Assembly (NCBI GenBank): GCA_018828145.1
Contig: JAHJWO010000014.1
Coordinates: 1-52,636 of the forward strand
DNA: 52,636 nt
Direction: 5' to 3'
Origin: Alphaproteobacteria bacterium
Lineage (GTDB): Bacteria; Pseudomonadota; Alphaproteobacteria; Rhizobiales; Devosiaceae
Below, one piece after another: positions 1 to 9,603 of the stretch; positions within the stretch are counted from its first letter, which is position 1, and every line of letters starts with the position of its first letter. Below the pieces are notes generated by a model. The model was not told where the DNA came from, ran no database searches, and was given only the letters and a program-made list of their open reading frames with translations. The position numbers and the translations under genes were made by a program.

Positions 1-348
1 AGGCGACTGCCTCGAAGGTTAGTTTAGATAGTGAGACAGACGCCTCGCCATCACGCCGGGATTTTTCACACACGCATCGAGCGGCCGCCCTTTCGGATTT
101 ATCGCTTCCGTTCCGTCTGGAGGTTCGTGCCATTCGAGCGTAGCTCGCATGGCCTTGCCCTCCGGGACGGCGCGAGGCCGGTGGTCAGCATACATGCGGG
201 AGCCTGGCGACCCATGCTCCCCGGCAGTCTAGCCCGCTCATCACTCGTCATGATCGCGCTCTGGCGGGTAGATGAGGTGATTATGCAGCAGGTCAGGCGG
301 AGGGGGATAAGTTCTTGTCCGAACCTGAAAAGCCCAACAAATCCGGCC
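1..348. other. Left-edge region without a supportable gene
   Basis: I see no convincing gene here. An 84-codon open frame on the minus strand (353 to 99) has no recognisable domain, no clear ribosome binding site and a random-looking composition, so it is not called. The plus-strand frame through this stretch is continuous with the antisense of the glutathione reductase gene. No tRNA fold was found. Confidence 0.5.
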
Positions 349-431
349 GTCACCCTCGGGCTTGACCGGAGGGGACTGCACCTATCTCACGATCGGAAAG
401 CGAAGAGCCTCGGGTCAAGCCCGAGGGTGAC
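349..431. repeat. 19-bp perfect inverted repeat downstream of gor
   Basis: The left arm GTCACCCTCGGGCTTGACC (349-367) is the exact reverse complement of the right arm at 413-431. Pairing continues inward for a few more bases with one mismatch. The spacer is about 45 bases. It lies just past the gor stop codon (gor reads leftward), so it may end or stabilise the gor transcript. The arm sequence resembles dispersed palindromes common in Hyphomicrobiales; that similarity is from memory. Confidence 0.75.
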
Positions 432-471
432 GATCTGTGGGCCGGGAGGCGCAAGACGCAGGGATCAGGCG

Positions 472-1851
472 TCAGCCGCCGATCTTCTTGCCGTCGCGGT
501 AGGTGTAGCTGGGGGCCTTGAAGGTCACCAGCTCCTCGGCGGCGGAGGGGTGGAGGGCCATGGCGCGGTCGAAATCGGCCTTGCTGGCGCCCATGCCCAT
601 CGGGATGGCAACGAGCTGAATCATTTCGGCGGCGCCCGGCCCCAGGATGTGGCAGCCCAGCACCTTGCCGCCGTCCTTTTCGGTGATGAGCTTGAGGATC
701 ATCCGCTCGGTGCGGCTGGAAAGCGTGTTCATCATCGGGCGGAAGCGGGCGAGATAGACGTCGATATCGCCATGAGTGGCGGCCTCGCCTTCGGTGAGGC
801 CGATGACGCCGATTTCGGGTTCGGAGAAGACCGCGGTGGGGATCTGCGAGTGGTCGACGGCCAGCGGATTGTTGTTGAACACGGTCTCGGCGAAATACCA
901 GCCCTCGCGAATGGCAACAGGCGTCAGCGCGGCGCGACCGGTGACGTCGCCGACGGCATAGATGGAGGGCACGGAGGACTGCGAGAAGGCATCGACCATG
1001 ACGGCGCCATTGGAATGCAGCTTGACGCCCGCCGCCTCGAGACCGAGGCCGCCGGTATTGGCCGCGCGGCCGGTGGCGAACATCACGGCGCCATAGGGCG
1101 CGGTGACGCCATCGCTGAAGGTGGCGGAAATGTCGTCCCCTGCCCGCATCAGCGACTTGATCGTGGTCTGGTAGATCAGCTTGATGCCGCGGTCGATGAG
1201 GCCGGCCTCAAGCCCGCGCCGCATGTCGTCATCGAAGCTGCGCAGGATGCAATCGCCGCGATAGACGATGGTGGTGTTGACGCCCAGGCCGGCAAAGATG
1301 GTGGCGAATTCCACGGCGATATAGCCGCCGCCCTCGATCAGGATCGAATGCGGCAGGGCGGGCAGGTCGAAGGCCTCGTTGGAGGTGATGGCCAGTTCGG
1401 CGCCGGGGATGGGCGGGATATAGGGATGGCCACCGGTGGCGACGAGGATGTAGCGGGCGTCGAGGTCGCGGTCCTGCCCGACCAGGTGCACGGAATTGGG
1501 ACCGGTGACGACCGCGCGGTCCTTGATGATCTCGACGCCAGGCTTTTCCAGGTTGGCGGTGTAGGCGTGCTCGAGCCGGGTGATCTCCTTTTCCTTGTTG
1601 GCCACAAGGGTGGGCCAATCGAAGGAGGCATCGACCTGCCAGCCGAAGCTGGCGGCGACATCGAACAGCTCGTTGAAGCGGCTGGCATAGACATAGAGCT
1701 TCTTGGGGACGCAGCCGCGGATCACGCAGGTGCCGCCGACACGGAACTCCTCGATGATGGCAACCCTGGCGCCATAGGTGGCGGCCATGCGGGCGGCGCG
1801 CACGCCACCGGAGCCGGCACCGATAACAACGAGATCATAGCTGCCGGTCAT
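472..1851 (-). CDS. gor: Glutathione-disulfide reductase
   Basis: This flavoenzyme reduces oxidised glutathione with NADPH in the cytoplasm. The 459-residue product has the usual length. The FAD-binding GAGSGG motif sits at residues 11-16. The redox-active disulfide is C42 and C47 in GGTCVIRGCVPKK. A second nucleotide-binding region follows near residues 165-200. The C-terminal dimer-interface motif HPSAAEE begins at H434, the usual catalytic base. The conserved VIRGCVPKK context favours glutathione reductase over dihydrolipoamide dehydrogenase or mercuric reductase. It stands alone, separated from the upstream DUF2059 gene by a strong terminator, so it should have its own promoter within 1852-1907. 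Confidence 0.93.
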   Translation of the reverse strand: MTGSYDLVVIGAGSGGVRAARMAATYGARVAIIEEFRVGGTCVIRGCVPKKLYVYASRFNELFDVAASFGWQVDASFDWPTLVANKEKEITRLEHAYTANLEKPGVEIIKDRAVVTGPNSVHLVGQDRDLDARYILVATGGHPYIPPIPGAELAITSNEAFDLPALPHSILIEGGGYIAVEFATIFAGLGVNTTIVYRGDCILRSFDDDMRRGLEAGLIDRGIKLIYQTTIKSLMRAGDDISATFSDGVTAPYGAVMFATGRAANTGGLGLEAAGVKLHSNGAVMVDAFSQSSVPSIYAVGDVTGRAALTPVAIREGWYFAETVFNNNPLAVDHSQIPTAVFSEPEIGVIGLTEGEAATHGDIDVYLARFRPMMNTLSSRTERMILKLITEKDGGKVLGCHILGPGAAEMIQLVAIPMGMGASKADFDRAMALHPSAAEELVTFKAPSYTYRDGKKIGG

Positions 1852-1907
1852 GAACGTCCCCTGGATTTATCGTCATTCGACGATGGATGTAGGTTGGCGC
1901 TTCGCAC

Positions 1908-1935
1908 AAAAAAAGACCCCGCACAAGGCGGGGTC
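1908..1935 (-). terminator. Rho-independent terminator of the rpiA-DUF2059 operon
   Basis: GACCCCGC (1915-1922) pairs perfectly with GCGGGGTC (1928-1935) around a 5-base loop. Seven A residues at 1908-1914 become a U tract on the leftward transcript. It lies 30 bases past the DUF2059 stop codon and before gor, so it separates the two units. Confidence 0.9.
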
Positions 1936-1965
1936 CGATAGCTGCCATGCAATTGGCGCCGAATG

Positions 1966-2508
1966 CTAGACCTCGAAGCCCTTGGCGCGCAATTCGGCAC
2001 GCACCTTGGCGAAGAATTCGGGGCGGGTGTTGTTGGTGAAGACCTGCAACACGGCCTGAACGTCGTTGTTCACTTCCGTATTGGCCTGGGCCAGCTTCTG
2101 GCCGGTCGGCGAATCGTAGAAGGCCACAATTTGCTGCAATTCCTCGACGGTGAAGCGCACCGCATAGATGCGGGCAAACTGGTCAAGCAGCTCGCCCTTG
2201 CGATCGCGATATTCCTCGAGGACCTTGCCGATGGCTTCGTCGGTCTCATCGACGAGTTCGGGATTCTGCTGCACGATCTGGCGCATGGTGCCGAGGCCGA
2301 TTTCGACGAGGGTGATTTCATACACCGCGGCGCGGTCAGTCAGCTCGATATACTTGCGGGCCAAAGCCAGCTGCTCGGGCGGCACTTCCTGGGCCATGGC
2401 CGGCAGGGAGAGGGTGACAAAAGCGACGCTCAGCGCCACCGCTACCAGCGCCTTGGCGCGCATCATAATACCGGTCATCGTTGAAATACCCATCTTGTCT
2501 CGATCCAT
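1966..2508 (-). CDS. DUF2059 family secreted protein
   Basis: This is a periplasmic protein of unknown function in the DUF2059 family, recognised by the helical C-terminal region with the FYDSPTGQKLA motif ("F(Y/F)xSPxGxK"). The product is 180 residues from the ATG at 2508. An N-terminal signal peptide ends at AMA|Q about residue 39. The chosen start overlaps the rpiA stop as TGATG, which suggests translational coupling. In-frame ATGs at 2478 and 2466 would shorten the N-region of the signal peptide and remain possible. It forms an operon with rpiA and is followed by a strong terminator. Confidence 0.8.
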   Translation of the reverse strand: MDRDKMGISTMTGIMMRAKALVAVALSVAFVTLSLPAMAQEVPPEQLALARKYIELTDRAAVYEITLVEIGLGTMRQIVQQNPELVDETDEAIGKVLEEYRDRKGELLDQFARIYAVRFTVEELQQIVAFYDSPTGQKLAQANTEVNNDVQAVLQVFTNNTRPEFFAKVRAELRAKGFEV

Positions 2509-3206
2509 CAGTTCCCAGCCGAAAGCGTTTCTACGCCATCTGCCGTCGCCACATAAGCCGTCTTGCACATTTTGAGGAACAGCCCGTGCTGCACTACCCC
2601 GGCGATATCGAGCAAGTCGCGCGATAGCGCTTCTGGTCGCGAAATGCGGCCAAAAAAAGCATCCAGGATCAGGTGTCCACCATCGGTCATGTAGGGCGAG
2701 CCGGGCGCGGTCTCGCGCAGACGCAGTTCGCCCTCGGCGCCGTGGCGGACCATGACGTCGGCAATGGCGCGGCGCGTGGCGCCCTGGCCGAAGAGGTTGA
2801 CCTCGATGGGCAGGGGGAAGCGGCCCAGGGTTTGCACCAGCTTGGAGCCATCGGCGATGACGATCATCGCGTCGGAGGCAGCCGCGACGATCTTCTCGCG
2901 CAGGAGGGCGCCACCGGCACCCTTGATGAGGTTGAGCTGAGGATCGATCTCGTCGGCGCCATCGACCGTGACATCCAGACGATCGAGGGTTTCGAGATCG
3001 GAAAGGGGAATGTTGAGCGAGCGGGCCTGCTGTGCCGTCGCCTCGGAAGTGGGCACGCAGAGGCATTCAAAGCCCGCGGCGACCTGCTGGCCGAGCAGAT
3101 CGACAAAGTGGCGCGCCGTGGAGCCGGTGCCGAGGCCAAGCCGCATGCCGGGCTTGATGCCGGCCAGGGCCATGGCCGCAGCCTGGCGTTTCAATTGCTC
3201 GCTCAT
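2508..3206 (-). CDS. rpiA: Ribose-5-phosphate isomerase A
   Basis: It interconverts ribose 5-phosphate and ribulose 5-phosphate in the pentose phosphate pathway. The 232-residue protein has the full family length and shows the phosphate-binding GLGTGSTARHF, the catalytic DGADEID and the KGAGGALLREKIV motifs. A GAGG ribosome binding site precedes the ATG. Its stop codon overlaps the start of the DUF2059 gene (TGATG). It diverges from the L,D-transpeptidase gene across a 255-base spacer. Confidence 0.95.
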   Translation of the reverse strand: MSEQLKRQAAAMALAGIKPGMRLGLGTGSTARHFVDLLGQQVAAGFECLCVPTSEATAQQARSLNIPLSDLETLDRLDVTVDGADEIDPQLNLIKGAGGALLREKIVAAASDAMIVIADGSKLVQTLGRFPLPIEVNLFGQGATRRAIADVMVRHGAEGELRLRETAPGSPYMTDGGHLILDAFFGRISRPEALSRDLLDIAGVVQHGLFLKMCKTAYVATADGVETLSAGN

Positions 3207-3461
3207 GGTCGCCTCGCGATGATTTGCATGGTGGCAATTGCAGGCGACAGGCCCTGAGTCAATGCCGCCAAAAGGGGGAGATCACGGATTGGTGAATGGA
3301 CACTGTAACTTGCTGGCAACACATATTGGCGAAGGTGGGGCGGGTGTGGCGAATTTGGGGCAAGCGCCTCTTTTCGCACTATCACAAAACGCGTAAGCAA
3401 CCGCAATTCTTGGGGCGGGCGAATCGAGTATCCGTTCTATTTCAGAGGCCACAGTCGTCAG

Positions 3462-4061
3462 ATGTTCAATATCAAGTCAGCGATAGCAATCGGGCTGTCG
3501 ATACTCTTGTCGGCGACCAGCGTCATGCCTGCGACCGCAGCGCTGGTATATGACCCCAACAGCGCCAGCTGGGTTGACTCCAGCGAGCTGGCAACACGTG
3601 CCCGCCCACGCTCCGGCAGCCCCATCCGCAAGGAAATCGTGAGCTACGAGACCCGCCACAAGCCGGGTACCATCGTGATCGAGACCGGTGAGCGCCGGCT
3701 GTACCTGGTGCTCGAAGACGGCAAGGCGATGAAGTATGGCGTCGGCGTCGGCCGCGACGGGTTCACCTGGTCAGGTACGCACCGGATCACCCGCAAGGCC
3801 GAGTGGCCCGGCTGGACCCCGCCGCCGCAGATGCGCAAGCGCGTCCCCGACCTGCCGGCCTTCATGCCCGGTGGCCCGGACAATCCGCTCGGCGCGCGCG
3901 CACTCTATATAGGCTCGACGCTTTATCGCGTGCATGGCACGTCCGAACCCTGGTCGATCGGCCAGGCCGTTTCCTCGGGCTGCATCCGCCTCACCAATGA
4001 CGACGTGGCCGACCTTTACGAGCGCGTCCAGGTTGGCGCGACCATCGTCGTCAACCACTAG
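3462..4061 (+). CDS. L,D-transpeptidase (YkuD domain)
   Basis: This periplasmic enzyme is expected to make 3-3 peptidoglycan cross-links or attach proteins to the wall. A signal peptide covers about residues 1-27 (hydrophobic core AIAIGLSILLSATS, cleavage near ATA|A). The YkuD domain fills residues 60-199. The catalytic motif is present as H158 in VHGT and C174 in SSGCIRL. It is a single-domain enzyme with no visible peptidoglycan-binding repeat, as in many short paralogues of Hyphomicrobiales. A strong terminator follows. Confidence 0.92.
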   Translation: MFNIKSAIAIGLSILLSATSVMPATAALVYDPNSASWVDSSELATRARPRSGSPIRKEIVSYETRHKPGTIVIETGERRLYLVLEDGKAMKYGVGVGRDGFTWSGTHRITRKAEWPGWTPPPQMRKRVPDLPAFMPGGPDNPLGARALYIGSTLYRVHGTSEPWSIGQAVSSGCIRLTNDDVADLYERVQVGATIVVNH

Positions 4062-4090
4062 GAGCCCAGGGTTCCGCAGAAATTGCCAGA

Positions 4091-4120
4091 AGGACCGCCA
4101 AAAAGGCGGTCCTTTTTCTT
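4091..4120 (+). terminator. Rho-independent terminator of the L,D-transpeptidase gene
   Basis: AGGACCGCC (4091-4099) pairs perfectly with GGCGGTCCT (4105-4113) around an A5 loop, followed by a T-rich tract to 4120. It separates the transpeptidase gene from moaA. Confidence 0.93.
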
Positions 4121-4164
4121 TGTGGCGGCTTTGAACGCGGCGCAACAGGCTGTAGATTTGCAGC

Positions 4165-5178
4165 ATGACCACTGCCACGCCTCCTGTTCGCCCGCTTGTC
4201 GACCGCTATGGGCGGCATGTGTCCTATCTGCGCATTTCGGTGACGGACCGCTGCGACTTCCGCTGCGTCTATTGCATGGCCGAGGACATGACCTTCCTGC
4301 CCAAGAAGGACGTGCTGCGCTTTGAGGAAATCGAGGCGATCGCGGGAGCGTTCATCGCGCGGGGGACGACGCGGATCCGGCTGACCGGGGGCGAGCCGCT
4401 GGTGCGGCGGGATATCATGGACCTGGTGGCAACGCTGGGGGCCAAGATCGGGCATGGGCTGGATGAGCTGACGCTCACCACCAATGGCAGCCAGCTGCGC
4501 CGGCACGCGCAGGGACTGGCCGAGGCCGGGGTGCGGCGGCTCAATGTATCGCTGGATACCCTCGACGCGGCGCGCTTTGCGGCCATCACGCGACGCGGAC
4601 GGCTGGACGATGTACTGGCGGGCATAGATGCGGCGCAGGCGGCGGGGCTCGCCATCAAGATCAACATGGTGGCGATGCGCGGCGTCAATGACGACGAAAT
4701 CGAGTCGATGATGGCCTGGGCGCATGGTCGCGACATGGGGCTGACCCTGATCGAGGGCATGCCGCTGGGCGAAGTGGGCATCGACCGCGTGGACAGCTAC
4801 CTGCCGCTGCGCGAACTGCATGACACTCTGGCGCGGCGCTATACGCTGACCAAGCTCGACAAGCGTACGGGGGGCCCTGCCCGCTATGTGCATGTGGCCG
4901 AGACAGGCGGCGTGCTGGGCTTCATCACGCCGATGAGCCACAATTTCTGCGAGAGCTGCAACCGGGTCCGGCTGACGGCCACAGGGCAGCTGTTCCTCTG
5001 CCTGGGGCAGGACGACCAGGTCAACCTGCGTGATGCCCTGCGCGAGGGCGGCCCGGTGGCGCTGGATGCGGCGCTGGACCAGGCCATGCTGATCAAGCCC
5101 AAGGGGCATGACTTCGTCATCGACCGGACCCGGCCGGAGCCGGCGCTGGGCCGGCATATGAGCGTGACGGGCGGCTAG
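4165..5178 (+). CDS. moaA: GTP 3',8-cyclase MoaA
   Basis: This radical SAM enzyme carries out the first step of molybdenum cofactor synthesis, converting GTP to the cyclic intermediate used by MoaC. The SAM-binding cluster cysteines are C30, C34 and C37 (CxxxCxxC). The C-terminal GTP-binding cluster is C262, C265 and C279 in [19 protein letters not shown]. The essential C-terminal Gly-Gly is present as the last two residues. At 337 residues the protein is complete. No other moa gene is adjacent. Its stop codon overlaps that of the convergent VOC gene in one shared CTAG. Confidence 0.96.
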   Translation: MTTATPPVRPLVDRYGRHVSYLRISVTDRCDFRCVYCMAEDMTFLPKKDVLRFEEIEAIAGAFIARGTTRIRLTGGEPLVRRDIMDLVATLGAKIGHGLDELTLTTNGSQLRRHAQGLAEAGVRRLNVSLDTLDAARFAAITRRGRLDDVLAGIDAAQAAGLAIKINMVAMRGVNDDEIESMMAWAHGRDMGLTLIEGMPLGEVGIDRVDSYLPLRELHDTLARRYTLTKLDKRTGGPARYVHVAETGGVLGFITPMSHNFCESCNRVRLTATGQLFLCLGQDDQVNLRDALREGGPVALDAALDQAMLIKPKGHDFVIDRTRPEPALGRHMSVTGG

Positions 5179-5576
5179 CGACCGGGGGCGCGCTCGACCA
5201 GTTCCACGAGAATTCCGTCCGGATCGCGGACGAAGGCGACGCGCCGGAGCACTTCGGTGAAGAATGCCGGACGCGGGCGCTCGATCACCGGGACGCCGGC
5301 AGCTTCGAGCGTCGCGAAAACGTCGTCCACGCTGTCGACGGCAAAGGTCAGGTGGCGCATGCCCGCCTCGTGCGGCGGCACATCGCGCGAGCGGGCGACG
5401 TCGGCCACCGGGCAGGCAATTTCCAGCATGCCATTGCCGGTATCGAGAAAAATGTATTCGCCGCGCTCGTCGCCCTTGCGCAGGATGAGCTTGAGCCCGA
5501 GAAGGTCGCAGTAAAAAGCGATGGTCCGCGCGATATTTCCGCAGGTCATGCCGACATGTTCGAGTGCTATGGCCAT
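5175..5576 (-). CDS. VOC (glyoxalase/bleomycin resistance) family protein
   Basis: This 133-residue protein carries a single vicinal oxygen chelate fold, seen as two beta-alpha-beta-beta-beta units. Segments such as [34 protein letters not shown] and [17 protein letters not shown] are typical of the lactoylglutathione lyase-like group. Candidate metal ligands are H (HVG) and E (VELVE). The substrate is unknown. The start at 5576 lies 1 base after the Lrp stop codon (TAAcATG), so the two genes are probably co-transcribed and coupled. A start 10 codons upstream would lie inside the Lrp gene and is less likely. Confidence 0.85.
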   Translation of the reverse strand: MAIALEHVGMTCGNIARTIAFYCDLLGLKLILRKGDERGEYIFLDTGNGMLEIACPVADVARSRDVPPHEAGMRHLTFAVDSVDDVFATLEAAGVPVIERPRPAFFTEVLRRVAFVRDPDGILVELVERAPGR

Positions 5577-5577
5577 G

Positions 5578-6063
5578 TTACTTGTCGTCGTCCACGACGA
5601 TGGCAAAATCGAGCGGCAAGGCGGTGGTGTATTTGATCTGGCCCATGGCGAAGGCGGAGCTCACATCGGTCAGGTTGATGCGGCTGATGAGCTTTTTGTA
5701 GAAGGAGTCATAGGCGCCGATATCGGGCACCACGACGCGCATCAGGTAATCGACTTCCCCGCTCATGCGGTAGAATTCGACCACTTCGGGAAACTCGTCG
5801 ATGACACCGGAAAACTTGCGCATCCAGGTGTCGTTGTGTTCGTTGGTCTTGACCGAGACGAAGACCGTGACGCCAACATTGACCTTGGCCGGATCAAGCA
5901 CGGCGACGCGGCGCTGGATGACGCCATCTTCTTCCATCTTTTGGATGCGGCGCCAGCATGGCGTGGTGGACAGGCCAACCTTGCGACCGATCTCGGCCAC
6001 AGGCATGGTCGCATCCTTTTGCAGCAGCGTCAGTATCTTCCTGTCGATCTTGTCCAAAGCCAT
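5578..6063 (-). CDS. Lrp/AsnC family transcriptional regulator
   Basis: This 161-residue regulator has an N-terminal helix-turn-helix (DRKILTLLQKDATMPVAEIG, then VGLSTTPCWRRIQKMEEDGVI) and a C-terminal RAM/ligand-binding domain from about residue 70. Such proteins sense amino acids or related metabolites and often repress themselves. It is followed after 1 base by the VOC gene, which may be its target or partner. The 148-base upstream spacer (6064-6211) is AT-richer around GAAATCAGATTTCTAATTA and probably holds its promoter. The ligand cannot be told from sequence. Confidence 0.92.
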   Translation of the reverse strand: MALDKIDRKILTLLQKDATMPVAEIGRKVGLSTTPCWRRIQKMEEDGVIQRRVAVLDPAKVNVGVTVFVSVKTNEHNDTWMRKFSGVIDEFPEVVEFYRMSGEVDYLMRVVVPDIGAYDSFYKKLISRINLTDVSSAFAMGQIKYTTALPLDFAIVVDDDK

Positions 6064-6211
6064 ACCACCCCCGCGAAATCAGATTTCTAATTACGCCCGA
6101 AAACCAGCCCCAAATCGGTCGGTTAACTGCCACATCCGGGCGAGATTAGCAATAATCTTGCGCCATCCAAGTGGTTGCATGCTGTCCACGATCTGTTAGC
6201 CGAGCGGGACA

Positions 6212-6718
6212 CTAGGGCCAGAAGACCGGCAGCCAGCCGAAGGCGCCCTGCGGCCGGGCATGGTCGTCGCGCCAGTCGCGAGGCGTGTCGAAACCACCGG
6301 CCCAGATGCCCGCACGGCGCTGGCGCGCAGCCGCCTCCTCGGTCCAGTAGCGACCAGAGGAAATGGCTAGCCCCTCCGACACCATGACGGCACCAAGATC
6401 CTGGCCGGCGACCGTGCAGGTGGCGAGGAGGCGTCCGTATTGATCGGTATCTTCGGGCCGGCAATCGACGGCGCCGGCGGCCAGCAGTGCTTCGAGGCGA
6501 TCGCGTGCGGCGCGGCCGCAGGGCCAGGACCGGCCATCTGCCGCATCGCAATCCTGAGCAAGTTCAGGCGCATCGAGGCCCAGCAGGCGGATCCGCACGT
6601 CGCCCAACCGTAGGCTGTCGCCATCGCTGACCCTCGCCTGCCCCGCTACCGGCGGCGGGGGCTGATCGAGCAGCGCGGCGAGCAGCCCGGCGCCGGCCAG
6701 AATGACGATTGCCAGCAC
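6212..6718 (-). CDS. Thermonuclease-like (SNase fold) protein
   Basis: The product has 168 residues. A single hydrophobic N-terminal segment (residues 1-18) is a signal anchor or secretion signal. It is followed by a staphylococcal nuclease fold: SDGDSLRLGDVRIRLLGLDAPE, then DQYGRLLA, then GAVMVSEGLA and GIWAGGF. The catalytic Arg (IRLLG), Glu (DAPE) and Arg (YGR) equivalents are all present, so it may be active, although many bacterial homologues are uncharacterised. The only usable start seen is GTG at 6718; the frame stays open upstream without ATG or TTG. It diverges from the histidine kinase gene. Confidence 0.85.
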   Translation of the reverse strand: MLAIVILAGAGLLAALLDQPPPPVAGQARVSDGDSLRLGDVRIRLLGLDAPELAQDCDAADGRSWPCGRAARDRLEALLAAGAVDCRPEDTDQYGRLLATCTVAGQDLGAVMVSEGLAISSGRYWTEEAAARQRRAGIWAGGFDTPRDWRDDHARPQGAFGWLPVFWP

Positions 6719-6819
6719 GGCGCCGCGCGGACCGCGGAAGAGAGAAAAGCGATACAGTTGCCGACCCCGGATTTCACCGACCGTTAACTACGCGGTCGCT
6801 AGTGTTGCATCGTAGCGTA

Positions 6820-6863
6820 GCGAACACCGTTTCTGTTCGCATTATATAGTAACGAGTAACGAG
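6820..6863 (+). promoter_or_regulatory. Operator-like palindrome and tandem 7-mer upstream of the histidine kinase
   Basis: GCGAACA (6820-6826) and TGTTCGC (6834-6840) form a perfect inverted repeat with a 7-base spacer. It is followed by the AT-rich TTATATAGT (-10-like, 6842-6850) and a tandem TAACGAG TAACGAG (6850-6863) ending 3 bases before the kinase ATG. The palindrome sits where a -35 box would be expected, so it may bind a regulator. No matching known operator was recognised. Confidence 0.45.
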
Positions 6864-6866
6864 TTC

Positions 6867-8393
<1,527 letters not shown>

Positions 8394-8475
8394 GACCTTC
8401 ACCTCGCTCTTGGCGGGTCGACCCACCCTTCGGGTCAAGTGACGGGACTTTCCCAAGTACTCACCCAGTACAGGC

Positions 8476-8525
8476 CCCCTCACCCGGCGCTGCGCGCCGA
8501 CCTCTCCCCCAAAAGGGAGAGGTGA
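8476..8525. repeat. Palindromic intergenic repeat between convergent genes
   Basis: This stretch contains GGCGCTGCGCGCC and the hairpin CCTCTCCCCCAAAAGGGAGAGG (about 8501-8522). It sits between the ends of the histidine kinase and cobT genes. It belongs to the palindromic repeats scattered through this window and may also act as a two-way terminator. Confidence 0.7.
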
Positions 8526-8534
8526 ATAGGGCAA

Positions 8535-9557
8535 TTAGCCTTCCTTGCCGCTGACGGCGGCGCTTTCGAAGGTGGCCATGTTGTGGTGCAGGTGCAGGGC
8601 CGTCTTGGCCAGCACGGCGGCCAGGGCCGCGCCGCTCCCCTCGCCCAGACGCATGCCCAGATCGAGCAGCCCCTTCTGGCCCATGGCGGCGAGCGCACGG
8701 GCGTGGCCGGATTCGGCGGAGGTGTGGGCGAAGAGGCAGTGGTCGATGGATGCGGGATTGACCGCATGGGCGATGGCGGCGGCGCTGGTGGCGACGAAGC
8801 CATCGACGATCACCGGGACCTTCTGGTGGCGCGCGGCAATGAGGGCGCCCAGCATGGCGGCGATCTCGCGGCCACCGACGCGGGCCAGGATGGCCAGCGG
8901 ATGATCGAGTTCGCCAGCGTGGCGGGCCAGAGCGCGGTCGACCGCATCGGCCTTGCGGGCGAGGCCGGCATCATCGACGCCGGTGCCGCGGCCGACCCAT
9001 TCGGCGCCGGTTCCGCCATAGAGGGCCGCATAGATGGCGGCGGCGACGGTGGTGTTGCCGATGCCCATTTCGCCGATGCAGATCAGGTCCGGCTTGCCGG
9101 CAATCGCTTCCATGCCATATGCGATGGTGGCAGCGCACATCTTGTCGTCGAGCGCGGGCTCGAGGGTTATGTCGCCCGTCGGCAATTCCAGCGCCAGTTC
9201 GAACACGCGCAGGTTGATTTCATGCAGCGCGCAAATCTGGGAGATGGCGGCGCCGCCATTGGTGAAATTGGCGACCATCTGGGCGGTCACTTCGCGCGGA
9301 AAGCTCGAAACGCCCTGATCGGTCACGCCGTGATTGCCCGCAAAGATGGTGACCATGGGATTGTCGAGCCGGGGGCTTGCCCTGCCCTGCCAGCGCGCCA
9401 GAAACTCCACCAGCCCCTCGAGCGCGCCGAGCGAACCGGGCGGCTTGGTCAGCTGCGCGTCATGGGCGCGGACCGCCGCGACGGCGGCCTCGTCGCCATC
9501 GGGCGCAATGGTCAGAAGCTCGATGACGTCGGCGTAGGCGGGGCTGAGCGTGGGCAT
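8535..9557 (-). CDS. cobT: Nicotinate-nucleotide--dimethylbenzimidazole phosphoribosyltransferase
   Basis: It activates 5,6-dimethylbenzimidazole to alpha-ribazole phosphate for the lower ligand of vitamin B12. The 340-residue protein has the family motifs TKPPGSLGALE, FAGNHGVTDQGVSSFP, GEMGIGNTT, GRGTGVDD and the C-terminal MRLGEGSGAALA with the catalytic glutamate. It diverges from cobS with 46 bases between the start codons, so both can share one regulatory region. No cobalamin riboswitch fits in that gap. Confidence 0.95.
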   Translation of the reverse strand: MPTLSPAYADVIELLTIAPDGDEAAVAAVRAHDAQLTKPPGSLGALEGLVEFLARWQGRASPRLDNPMVTIFAGNHGVTDQGVSSFPREVTAQMVANFTNGGAAISQICALHEINLRVFELALELPTGDITLEPALDDKMCAATIAYGMEAIAGKPDLICIGEMGIGNTTVAAAIYAALYGGTGAEWVGRGTGVDDAGLARKADAVDRALARHAGELDHPLAILARVGGREIAAMLGALIAARHQKVPVIVDGFVATSAAAIAHAVNPASIDHCLFAHTSAESGHARALAAMGQKGLLDLGMRLGEGSGAALAAVLAKTALHLHHNMATFESAAVSGKEG

Positions 9558-9603
9558 GGCGAGTCGCGATGGTTCGGGTTAGGAAGGACGGACTTGTTGC
9601 CGA

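Noticed and set aside
99..353. 84-codon minus-strand frame near the left edge
   Set aside because: No ribosome binding site, no conserved pattern, random-looking composition.
31..1941. 636-codon plus-strand frame antisense to gor
   Set aside because: The minus strand encodes a complete glutathione reductase with all motifs; long antisense frames are expected at this GC content.
6782..6787. GTTAAC as a CtrA half-site upstream of the histidine kinase
   Set aside because: A lone GTTAAC has no second TTAA at the required 7-base spacing.
9558..9603. Cobalamin riboswitch between cobT and cobS
   Set aside because: Only 46 bases separate the start codons, too short for a B12 riboswitch, and no B12-box sequence was seen.
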